DNA of 64,000 bases from Pseudogymnoascus destructans (lineage: Eukaryota; Ascomycota; Leotiomycetes; Thelebolales; Thelebolaceae): positions 124,001-188,000 of the forward strand of contig NW_020167521.1 of the NCBI RefSeq assembly GCF_001641265.1, in the 5' to 3' direction. A program made the translations under genes and the position numbers. Each line of letters starts with the position of its first letter. Positions within the stretch are counted from its first letter, which is position 1. This document shows positions 22,182-31,647 of this stretch, in pieces. The notes below the pieces were generated by a model, which worked only from the letters and a program-made list of their open reading frames with translations, was not told where the DNA came from and ran no database searches.

Positions 22182-25100
22182 TTACACCAAAAAAAAGGGG
22201 GGGGGGAATAAAACCCACTCAGACTTCCTCTTCCTCACAATCAGCCCAACACTCCCCCCTCCCCCACCCCTCCCAGGACTATTACTACACCCCCCCGACC
22301 CCGTCGGCCCGGGACTCCCACTCCCCCTCCCCCCCAGCCCCGGACTCCCCCGATGATGACTAGGACTACACTTCACCTTCCTCGCCTTACACTCCCCACA
22401 CGCCCCCAGCCTTCTCACCGCAGCGGCATGCTCACGCTGCTCTTTGCTCAACTCCCTCCTCTTGGGCCTCTTCTCCACCGAACTCGCCGGACTGCCACCT
22501 GCTGCTCCGCGTCCCTCGTCTGCACTACCAACTCGCGCAGCTACGCTGGGTAACGGCATCCTCGCGGCCGCCACCATCACTCCCGCCCCCACTCCCTCCC
22601 CCGCCGCAACCCCCACAGCAAGAGGCCTGCGATAATAACTCGCCAACTCCCTCTCCTTCTCCTCCTCACTCTTCGGGGGACTCGCGACCCTCCACGCCGC
22701 CGACGCAGCCGGAGGCGGATAAGGCGGTAGCGGCGCTCTCCTCCCCGGGGTGGCATTCGTTGTCGTCATCGACGGCCCCACATCCTCTGCTAGCGGCGAC
22801 TTGACGGGTGGATTGTCGGTTGCAACACCGCTATCCGTCCTCCTCCTCTGCGCTGGTGGCGCGAAGCCATCACCACCCCTATACCCCACCTCAGCACCTC
22901 CATACCTCATAGCGAGGAACCCATTAAACCCCCCTTCTACATTCCCCGCCCCAAGACCGAGGAGGAAATCCTTAGTGTGCCGGATACAGCTCTTCGCCCA
23001 CCCATCGCGATTCACGAGACGCTGTGTCGCGACGAGCGCGTCGCGGATGGGTGGTTGCACGGTGGGGTTCGCGTCACGCGACCAGTCCCTGAGAAGAGGG
23101 TCGCGGAGCTCGAGGGGCTCTTTGGGGCACCAGGCGGAGAGTTTGGCGGACCATGCGAATACCGACACCAGGATCTTATGCGCGGTCGCCAACCTCGCCG
23201 CCGCATCATGCGGGGACGATTGGTGCGGTACCGGTGTGTCGATCAACAGCGTCTTGGTGATTGAGAAGAGACACAAACTGTGAAACGCGGCCAGCCATGC
23301 GGAGGGGGGGAGTTCTTTGCGGTTCGTGAAGCGCGTGTCGAAGGCGAGGAGGAAGGCTGTTAGGGGGGTGGTTAGGGAGGGGGGGTGGTTGGGGGGGTGG
23401 AGGCGAGGGCGAGGCGGTAGCGGATTGCGGTTAGGAGGAGGGATTGGGCGAGGGCGTAGAGGTGCCAGCTTGAGGGATCGTTCTAGGGTGTGTTAGTTGG
23501 TGTTCATTTTATAGTTTGGACGGGGTTAAAGAGGGGGGGGGTGGTGACAGAAAATAAAAGGGGGAACATACACAAGCACCCATAGCATCCCTCCCCACCC
23601 TCAAAAGCGCAAACGGATTATAAGCCGTTCGTCCCAAATACACCCTATCCAACACCGTCGCCTTCAGCAACCCCACCGCAGGCCCATACTCCCCCAACAG
23701 CCGCTTATACGCCACATCCGTCAGATCGGGCGTCGTATCCATGACGTCCGCGCTATTGATGGACGATAGCTTGTGTCGCGAGTCCCAGAAGTCGTCGTCG
23801 AGTGAGGCGAATCCGGGGTGGGATGTTAGAAGGTAGTCGAGCTCGGCGGCCCAGAAGATGTCGGTGGTGGTGGTGGTGTCGGTTGCGGAGTGGGGGGGTT
23901 GTTTGAAGCCTGGTGGGGAGGGGTTAGGATGCGTTAAATAAGATGTAAAGGGGGGACGAACCGTGTAGACACTTCCTCACCATCTCCGTCAGCGGGCCGT
24001 GGAAACAACCCAGCGCTTTCCATAGATCAGGCGCCATCACATCCTGCTGCGGACACTCTTTACAAGGGTTCTGGCAATCGCACTGCACAAGTCGAGTCGT
24101 CAGCAACCACGCCACACCACACCCCCCCACACCCACCCACACCCATCGATCCACCAGATCAGATCAGAAAGACATACCTTCTTCTTCAAAACCTTACACC
24201 TCAAACACGGCCCCGCCATCCTCACCGCCCCCAACCCCCCCGCCCCCCGGGCAAACTCAACCTCCCCCCCCCCTCCTCCTCCCCTCCGCCTCAGGGGTAG
24301 GGAGTAACGACGTCCTCTTTGAGAATGGGGATGCAGGCATATTCCCATTCCCATTCCCATTCCCATTCCCATTCCCATTCCCCATTCCTGCCACACTCCC
24401 CTTGCGGCCATTAACCCCCTCCATCGTCTCTCCCTCGCTCGAGCCTTCACGACTTCCCATCCCCCCAACGCCAGGAACGCCGTCTTCGAGACTCATACCC
24501 GATGTGTGGTGGCGGACTACATCTTCCCTCCTCGCCTCCTCGGCGTCTTCGTGCAGGCCCATATGTCTCCTCAGCGCCTCGACAGTCTCAAAGCCATAAA
24601 CGTAATGTTTACACCCCAGCTCATAACACTTGTACTTGCCGCCCACGACAACTGTAGCGGCCCCCTCCCCATCCTCTGCGTCTCCATCCCGCGCCTCGGT
24701 CTGGTGGCTCAGCATCAGAGTCTTGAATTCCTGGTTATTAGCCAGCCAATCCTTGAACCTCTCGAGGTGGTCTGGTGACGGCTCGTTCTGGAGGCGTCGG
24801 TCGAGTGCGTCGCGCGCTTCTGTGTCGTCGCCTAGGGGGTGTTAGTATCAATGACTGGTGGTGGTCAAGGGGGTGGGTGATGGGTATCACGTGATGGTGA
24901 TGGTGATGGTGATGGTCATCGTCGACGGAGCTGGTGAGAAGGGGGGGGGGGGGGGTTGGAGGTACCAGTGCGAGCGAGCGAGGCGTGGATACTCTGGATC
25001 TGATACTCTAGGTATCTACACTCCTCGGCGTGGAGCTGGATATCGCTTGTGAGACCTGCTCGGGGTTAGTTTGGGATTATATATATTGCTTTCTTTCTTA

Positions 25101-25406
25101 GTAGAAGGAGGAGGAGGAGGTGGTGGAAGGGTGGAAGTCACGGGATCTCAGGTGAAAGAGAGGGGCGGGGAGGTGTATGGATGTGAATGGCGATGAATGG
25201 CGATGAATGGCGATGAATGGCGATGAATGGCGATGAATGGCGACGAATGGCGATGAATGGATAGTACTACCTTTTGCAGAAAGAAAATCGTGCATTAGCG
25301 ACAGCCTCAAAGAAAGCATGTCCCGCTCCCGCGCCCAGAATGATTCATCTACTATGCGCAGGGTGCGGCCGTGGCGGGGGTCGCGACGACGCGCCGTGGT
25401 GACCAT
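22182..25406 (-). CDS. C2H2 / Zn-cluster fungal nuclear protein, two apparent frameshifts
   Basis: Putative DNA-binding regulator of a Pezizomycotina-specific family. Six minus-strand exons are proposed: 25406-25271, 25055-24966, 24831-24178, 24082-23962, 23909-23572 and 23482-22182, all with GT-AG ends. Motifs in order are a helical N-terminus, a C2H2-like unit (YKCYELGCKHYVYGFE, then RRHMGLHE), a Gly-Asn run, a Cys cluster (GPCLRCKVLKKK, then CDCQNPCKECPQQD) and near the C-terminus LGACGECKARKVKC. The reading frame changes at a C10 tract (24264-24273, exon 3) and again within C7 tracts near 23379-23397 (exon 6), where the conserved reading otherwise hits a stop. Both changes are in long homopolymers, so assembly error is as likely as mutation. 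The family call is good; exact C-terminal extent is uncertain because the last exon ends beside another homopolymer. Confidence 0.72.
24341..24390. repeat. Hexanucleotide coding repeat (Gly-Asn)n
   Basis: The plus strand repeats CATTCC, which on the coding strand encodes alternating Gly and Asn inside exon 3 of the nuclear-protein gene. It is a six-base, frame-neutral repeat, so copy-number change alters length only. Confidence 0.85.
24887..24957. repeat. Intron 2 simple repeats (GATGGT)n and G-run
   Basis: Within intron 2 of the nuclear-protein gene: a TCACGTGA octamer at 24887-24894, a GATGGT hexamer run at 24894-24918, and a run of about 16 G near 24941-24956. Confidence 0.8.
25181..25260. 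repeat. 10-bp tandem repeat in intron 1
   Basis: About eight tandem copies of CGATGAATGG (one copy has CGACGAATGG) occupy most of intron 1 of the nuclear-protein gene and end eleven bases before the exon. Confidence 0.9.
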
Positions 25407-25791
25407 GGCGTGGCGGATGTATGTGGGATGTGGGATGGGTTGATTAGGTAGGTTGGGTAGATGGGTGGTTCGGTGTGTGAAGTGTGTGTTTGTTCGGCGT
25501 GTATTTGTTTGTTTGCGTGGAAGGTAGGACGATAGTACAGTATAGGTGAATATGCTCGGTGTCGGTGTGCGTATGTATGTACTTCCCGATGCAGTATAGT
25601 AGTCCTCGGTCTCCCTCTCTCTCCCTCGGTGAGGCCCAGCAGTCAGCAGTGAGCAGTCAGGAGTCCGCAGTCAGGAGTCAGCAGTTAGCAGTCAGCAGTC
25701 AGCAGCAGTCAGCAGTGTAGCTAGCAAGCTCGGAGAATAGCAACAGTAAGGTAAGGATCGTGGGGAGAAAAGGGTCGAAGAATTGTAGGGT

Positions 25792-26101
25792 AGAAAGGGA
25801 GAAAGGGAGAAAGAGGAGAAAGAGGAGAGAAGGGAAGGGGAAAGGGGAAGGGGAAGGGGAAGGGGAAGGGAAAGGGAAAGGGAAAGGGGAAGGGAAGGGA
25901 AGGGGAAGGGAAGGGGAAAGGGAAAGGGGAAGGGAAAGGGGAAGGGGAAGGGGAAGGGAAAAAAGGGAAAGGGGAAGGGAAAGGGAAAGGGAAAGGGGAA
26001 GGGAAAAAAGGGAAAGGGGAAGGGGAAGGGAAAGGGAAAGGGGAAGGGAAAAAAGGGAAAGGGAAAGGGAAAGGGAAAGGGAAAGAGGGAAAAGAAAGAA
26101 A
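25792..26101. repeat. 310-bp uninterrupted purine tract
   Basis: Every base on the plus strand from 25792 to 26101 is A or G, arranged as irregular GGGAAA/GGGGAA units with two near-identical sub-blocks containing GGGAAAAAAGGG at about 25956-26060. Such homopurine mirror-like DNA can form triplex (H-DNA). It lies about 390 bp upstream of the nuclear-protein gene start. Confidence 0.95.
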
Positions 26102-26582
26102 CAGAGTCACGCCGACGGGCAGGTCGGCGTGGGCTGGGCTGGGCTGCGGTGTGGTGGTGTGCGCGGCGAGCAGCGTCGGCCTGTCGTCGGGCGGTCGGCA
26201 GAGGGGAGGGGAAGAAGCGGGAGGAGAAATAGAAATGTTAGAAATGTTACAGTGAAGAGTTACGGGGACACGCTGACGGACGTCAGGGCTTCACACTCTT
26301 TTCAGCTGGACCCCTGGACCCTTTTCTTTCCTTTCCTTTCCTTTCCGTTCCCCGCCGCGCCGATGTCTAGCCTCGGGGTGGATGTACACTCTCATACTGA
26401 GTAATATCCAAGTGTACATCCATATTCTCAACATATTTATTTACCTTTGGCCGACCTGTGCCGTGTCTGGCGTGGCTGAGCCGCCCCCGCCCCCGCCTCC
26501 GCCTCCGCCCCCGCCCCCGACCCCGACCCCGATCCCATTAATTGGGTTAAATGGGGGCAATTTTATCGTAGGGGGCGGGGGG

Positions 26583-26628
26583 GAATGGCCGAGGGAGAAT
26601 GGCCGAGGGAGAATGGCCGAGGGAGTGT
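26583..26628. repeat. 15-bp tandem repeat, three copies
   Basis: Three tandem copies of GAATGGCCGAGGGAG; a minor satellite in the gene-free stretch. Confidence 0.85.
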
Positions 26629-26779
26629 CTATGCCCCGACAACATGTGAGTGGGTGTCCAAGCCAGGCCACGCACGCACCCATCTTACTATCTTACATCC
26701 GGTATCGATGCCCGTCTTGATTGGTGTCCCCCCCCAGCGCGTTCGGTCTCGGAGGTGGCCGGGTGGCCGGGTGGGGGAA

Positions 26780-26862
26780 TGCGCTGTGCGCTGTGCGCTG
26801 TGCGGTGATGCGCTGTGCGGTAAGCGGTGATGTGCTGTGCGCTGTGCGCTGTGCGCTGTGCG
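26780..26862. repeat. GCGCTGT heptamer array
   Basis: Two clusters of the heptamer GCGCTGT are separated by GCGGTGAT variants. GC-rich, with no coding potential recognised. Confidence 0.85.
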
Positions 26863-28459
26863 GTGGGGGAGGGGTGCGGCGTGCGTGGCCGGGCTGCCCG
26901 GGCTGAGGCGGGCTGCGGCGTGCCGAGATTGGGATTGGGAAGAGGGGGGTTGGTGTGTGCGCCGGCGAAATGAGGGCAGTAGTGACGGAGAGGGTGAGAC
27001 ACATCATCATCATGGCTAACTCGGTCTGTCTATTCCGATGAGGCACGTGATGGCTGGTTGGCTATCTATCTGTTCGCGTGTCTAAAGACCAAAAGACCGC
27101 CAGTAACAGGCGGCAGCATGTCACTGTGTGGCTGTGATCCCGTGACTAGCCGCGGCCGGCCGCCTGTATTCCGCCGTGTTGATAAGGAAGTATTCCCTAC
27201 GAGATCACGTGACTGTTACAACACACTCCCCACGAATCTCTGTACGATTCCCATAGTAAATTGTATGAGGAAATCGGAGAAAGGGTTGGCTATCCTCCCC
27301 GATGATTCACAGCTACGCCCGTTAAATAGCGGAGAGGCGGGGTCTTCTGACTGGGTGCCGCCGGAGTGGGAATAAATGATACCTTGGAAGATCAGCTCAG
27401 ATCGATTTCTCATTTATAGCCAATATATAAAAGGCGGATATACCATCTTTAGCCACGGCGATGGCGACGGAGATGGGAATGACACGGTTAGGGCCGCGAA
27501 TTGCAGCTTTGTCGAGCCATTGCTCGAAAGCAGACATATCACTTAGAGAGGCCATGGTTATCAGAGCTACAGGAACACATACTTACATAAATGATAGATC
27601 CTTGCCATCTTACCCACTATCACGATGATCTCGCCATCGTCATCCCACGTTGAGTTTCGGCTGTCATGTTACCACATCATACATCCTTATATCTACATGC
27701 GCAGACATGTGGTGGGAAGAGGGGGAAGGAGGGAGAGAGATATGAGGAGAGGTAGGGCGAAGATAAGAGATGCCGATGGAGGCGGACAAACCTACTATTA
27801 TAAAGCCCTCACCGAGGGTGTGTCGAGTCCACATATCTGCTCTTTTGCGGTCCAATGGCCCGCAAAAGAACCCGATATCTGTTGTGAGAATAAGAAAAGA
27901 TCGACCAGGGACGTGCGAAATCACACGTGAGGGGGGCTATATAAGAGTCGGAATTATCATACAAGGTACAGTTTTCCTTTTTCCCGCCCTGCCCAAGACG
28001 TCCTATCGTATATCTACACGAGGCCAACCATGGTTGTGCCTGCTTCGGCATGCTGTTATGCATCAACTAGAGCTAGCCACAGTAATTTCTGTTTCGAAGA
28101 TCTCTTTGCGCCTCGTAAACTGGTGGGAATACCACACCGGCCTATCACTCGGGGGTGTCTTCCCGACTCATTATCTAGGAGTGATGTAAATCGCAGCCTA
28201 TCACTATGTCCTGCCGCGCGGACACGTAGCTAGCAGGGTCCGTCTAAACGCCCGTCATTCCAGGGGGCGATGGAAATGGTAGCCAATACCATATTCTGCC
28301 GTGTTGACATGCACCAATGCCTCACTAGTGATATTCATCCATCGGTTCCTTCCTGTTCTGCGATACTAGGATCTCAACCCCAACATTATTGGGGCGATCC
28401 CTAGATGAACAAGCGCATAACAGGCATTTCAATACGAATCCCGGTCCAGTTCCCCGGAG

Positions 28460-29750
28460 TTACAACTCCACCTCCTCCACCTCCATCCCACACTCCACAC
28501 ACGCTCTGACCGTCCTCCCCGCATCCTCCACCGTTGCTCCCCACTCATGCTCATGCTTCCCTCCGCCAACCTTATCCCCAAACGTACCCCCCGCGCCCCC
28601 TTCTCTCGCCGCCCGCCTATAATGCTCCGCCCTCGTCTTCCGTTTCAGTTCTACCAGCTTCGACCTGAACTTCTCCTCCTTGCGCTTCTTCTTATCCGCC
28701 TCGCGCCTCGCAAACTCGGCGTCGAGAGCTTCTGCCGAACCCCATTTCGAGGGCCCAAGCGCGTACTCCTCAACCTGGTACCGCAGGAAGAGCATCATGT
28801 CGTGCCAGTGAGATTTATGCGGGTTGGGCTTGGACAGATGCGGGAGGAGTTCGGGATCCTTGAGTTCCGCTGCGCCTGTCAGTCTATCATCGATCTCGGT
28901 AGTCCAAGTCCGCAGGTACCAAGGGGCATGCGAGCAACTGCCAGCAACCGCCAAGGAGGTCGGGGAAAGGGGGGGAACTCACGATCCGTCAGGAGATAAT
29001 CATCCTTCACCTCCGTCTTGGTCAACAAGCTGTATTTCTCCGGGAACTTTTCCTTACACCTCGCGCAAACTTCCGTCCCAAACACCTCCTCCCACACCCA
29101 ATCTATCTCCCAACTCCCACACTCACTACACTTCTTCCTCTTCGCCCCTTCCAACACGCTCAACCCCGGCTCAAACGGTCCTTCCTTCCTGCGTTGCAGT
29201 GACTTCTTCAACTGCAATCTCTCCCACTCCGCGAGTGTCATATGCGCCGGCCTCCCTCCATCCCCTGCATCACCGCCCACATTCCCCCTCCCCGCACTTC
29301 CCACCCCTCCATCTTCTTCCGCCAGAAAACCTCCCTTCGTATCAACCACAGCGCTAAAATCATGATCCACGAACTTCCTGAACTTCCTCGCTGCCTCTAT
29401 CCTCGGTTCTCCTGCTGTATCTGCGCGTGCGTCGCGCGACGTCGAGGGGACGGACGAGGCGTATGCGCTGGTTGAGATGGCAGCGGCGGGGCGTTTGAGG
29501 GGGGAGACGAGGAAGCCGGAGGGGGTTGTTGTGGTTGTTGTTGAGGGGTCTGAGCCTGCGGAGGCGGCGGCGAGGCGGCGGCGGTCGTAGAGAGATTTGG
29601 CTTTGAGGCGCTGTTCTTCCTGTGAGAGGGTTAGAGGGGCTATTCAGAATGGGGCGGCGGGCTTACCAGGTGGCGGGCTGCTTCCGGGGTGCGTTGAGGA
29701 GGATGGGAGGAGGCGCGCGGAGGAGTTGAAGGGCGCGATGGGTCGGTCAT
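28460..29750 (-). CDS. rad14: Nucleotide excision repair protein Rad14/XPA
   Basis: Damage-verification and scaffold factor of nucleotide excision repair that binds distorted DNA with RPA and TFIIH in the nucleus. Three minus-strand exons (29750-29667, 29619-28983, 28875-28460; introns 47 and 107 bp) give 378 residues. The N-terminal 90 residues are Pro/Ser/Ala rich and begin MTDPSRPSTPPR. The XPA zinc finger is KKCSECGSWEIDWVW and then TEVCARCKEKFPEKY, with C-x2-C and C-x2-C pairs. The conserved core continues SLLTKTEVKDDYLLTD, LKDPELLPHLSKPNPHKSHW and HDMMLFLRYQVEEYA. A Lys/Arg-rich helix (EADKKKRKEEKFRSK) follows. The C-terminus has an added C-x2-C (VRACVECGM) with nearby His residues, common in fungal orthologs. 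Start and stop match the family; no damage is seen. Confidence 0.94.
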
Positions 29751-30205
29751 GGTGGGGTTGGTATATGCGGTGTTTTTGTCGTTATGTATAGTGTTGTGAA
29801 GTTGGGAAGTTAAAGTTGTGGTAAGTTAGTGGTTTCGGGATTCATGTTTCGGCGAGGCTGAGGGTGGCGGCACATTGACTCACGCGGCTGAGGGCGGATG
29901 CCGCCCATGGCGAAGGCAACATCTTTGTAGGCAAGAGGCTAACTATCAGCCTTGGGACAAGTCTCATAATATAATAATATAATATTACTATATTGCATTG
30001 TAAGGGCATATTATATTATTTCACTCGATCATAAGCCTGCGGCACATGTGTGGCGTTAGAAAGACTCTTAGTATTATCTAGTTCACAGTAATCGTTAAGT
30101 TTTATGACATCGTACTGTACAAACGCTACTACGAAAGCCCCTAAACCATTATGAGCTTCCCAACTTCAATGCAAGTCTATTCCCAATCCCCACGTCTACA
30201 ACCCC
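29751..30205. other. Intergenic, AT-rich, no gene seen
   Basis: Contains an AT-only stretch at about 29966-30015 and the 3' flank of the Pho88 gene. Nothing coding was recognised. Confidence 0.4.
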
Positions 30206-30931
30206 CTACTCCTCCTTAGCACCACCACGGCCGGCCCTCTCGGCAGCCTCAACAGCCTTCTTATCGCTCGCCACCTCGCCGCCCTGCTGAAGTGCGCTCA
30301 TGAACGAGGCCGCGGCCTTGAAGGGTCTCTTGAGATCGCCCTCAGCTGGCTGTCCAAAGAGGTGGATCTTGACGAGGTTGCCCTCGAAGGCGCCCTTTAG
30401 CGGGATGATGGACTGGATGAGGAGCGGGTTGGTATACTTCATGTACAAGTGCATCACGGCCATCATGCCAACACCCATGAGCTGCGACTTGAACAGAGCG
30501 CGGAGTTGCTGGATATCGTAGGCGTGGACGGTCGTGGTGACGAGCTTGGGCTCCTCGGTCGAACCCATGGCGGCGGGCTCAACGTACTTGAGAGTCCTAA
30601 GGTCTGCACGATGGGGTCAGCAAGGGTATCCTTTTGATATCGTGCTACATATATGACATATAGAGCATGGGACAGACGCAACGTACCCTTCTTCTTGTTG
30701 ATCTGCGACTGGACGTACAAGTACACCATGACGATGATCACATTGGATGCAACGTACAGTCCACGGACAATGTTGAGGACATCTGGGTTCTCAAAATCGA
30801 CCTTCTTGGAGACCTGCATCATCCCGAGGATGATGACCAGGTTGGAACTAGATGGCCAGCCGTCAGTATTTCCGCACGGCGCATTGGGGGGGGGGTATTG
30901 GTATGCCCTACATTTGCGGACTGATACCCAT
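30206..30931 (-). CDS. pho88: Pho88/Snd3-family ER membrane protein
   Basis: Small ER membrane protein. In yeast it was first linked to phosphate uptake and later identified as Snd3, part of the SRP-independent membrane-protein targeting route. Three minus-strand exons (30931-30912, 30847-30687, 30603-30206; introns 64 and 83 bp) give 192 residues, the usual length. The first exon is only 20 bp. Motifs are ISNLVIILGMMQVSKK with membrane segments at about 5-20 and 35-55, then TVHAYDIQQLRALFKSQLMG, a segment near GMMAVMHLYMKYTNPLLIQS and the conserved NLVKIHLFGQPAEGDLKRPF. The C-terminus is charged and Ala/Glu/Lys rich. Three CACGTG boxes sit 197-310 bp upstream of the ATG. Confidence 0.94.
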
Positions 30932-31647
30932 GGTGACGAGTGCTGCGGATGAACCGGACGAGAGTCAAAAGATATATTTATCTGATGAAGGAGATATTCG
31001 GCGACGGCGTAGAGGGATTCGACGTCGATGATGGGGTTGGGGAGAGCTGGGTTGAAGAACCTGAGATATGGAAATGTATCCAGAGAAACGCTTCGCACCA
31101 GGTAGACGTAGAATCAACGCCGCACATCACGTGCTCACTCAGCCCATTGGGACTTTTTCGATGTGTACGCGTGTTTTTGTACTTTTGTGTTTCAAATGTC
31201 ACGTGCGTATGAGGGCAACTTTGTAATTTTGTGCAGCTATCACGTGCCCAGACAAAAGACCGTACGTCAAAGGAAAAAGCAATGTCGCCTCAGGCATCAA
31301 TCAAGGTCACCCACCTAAATGATCATCTCCCGTACTGGAAGCTCAACAACGCCTTTGGAGGAATCTCGCGCCAACGAAAACTTTCTTTGAACGACAGATA
31401 TCCACGTCCAAGACAAATTCTCTGGGCGTCAAAATACCGATTTATATCTCAACATTTCTGATTCTCTCGGCCACTATGCGCTGAGAGAAATTGGGCCCGA
31501 CGACAACCAGCTTCCCGTCCCCTGACGCACGAAGCTGTGATTTTCCGCGTTTCGCAGCCGATGATTGACGATTCGAATCTTATATAAGGTGTCTACAAGC
31601 GTGAGCAGCTTCTACGAAGCGCGTTTAAGGCATAGAGCTGCTGTGTG
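30932..31647. promoter_or_regulatory. Divergent promoter region, Pho88 / striatin
   Basis: This 716-bp region separates the divergent start codons of the Pho88 and striatin genes. CACGTG occurs at 31128-31133, 31200-31205 and 31241-31246. This is the core site of the yeast phosphate regulator Pho4 and of other bHLH proteins such as Cbf1. No gene is seen in between. Confidence 0.6.
31128..31246. promoter_or_regulatory. Cluster of three CACGTG boxes
   Basis: Three exact CACGTG hexamers occur within 119 bp. By chance one would be expected about every 4 kb. They are nearer to the Pho88 start (30931) than to the striatin start (31648). Binding by a Pho4/NUC-1-type factor is inferred from motif and gene identity. 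Confidence 0.55.

Larger units (their letters stand above)
25407..28459. other. 3-kb gene-free stretch rich in simple repeats
   Basis: No gene could be supported on either strand. Contents are a CAGCAGTCAG-type array (25636-25715), a 310-bp pure purine tract (25792-26101), a CCGCCC/CCCCGA stretch (26482-26535), a 15-bp repeat (about 26583-26628) and GCGCTGT repeats (26780-26862). A TCACGTGA octamer lies at 27205-27212. Long open frames over these blocks (for example 25760-26404) are by-products of repeat composition. Confidence 0.6.

Noticed and set aside
25760..26404. 214-codon frame over the purine tract
   Set aside because: It consists of Lys/Arg/Glu/Gly runs dictated by the G/A repeat and has no domain or codon signature.
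26780..26862. Regular repeats that might suggest a CRISPR-like array
   Set aside because: Repeats are 7 bp and contiguous without unique spacers, in a eukaryotic genome; they are simple satellites.
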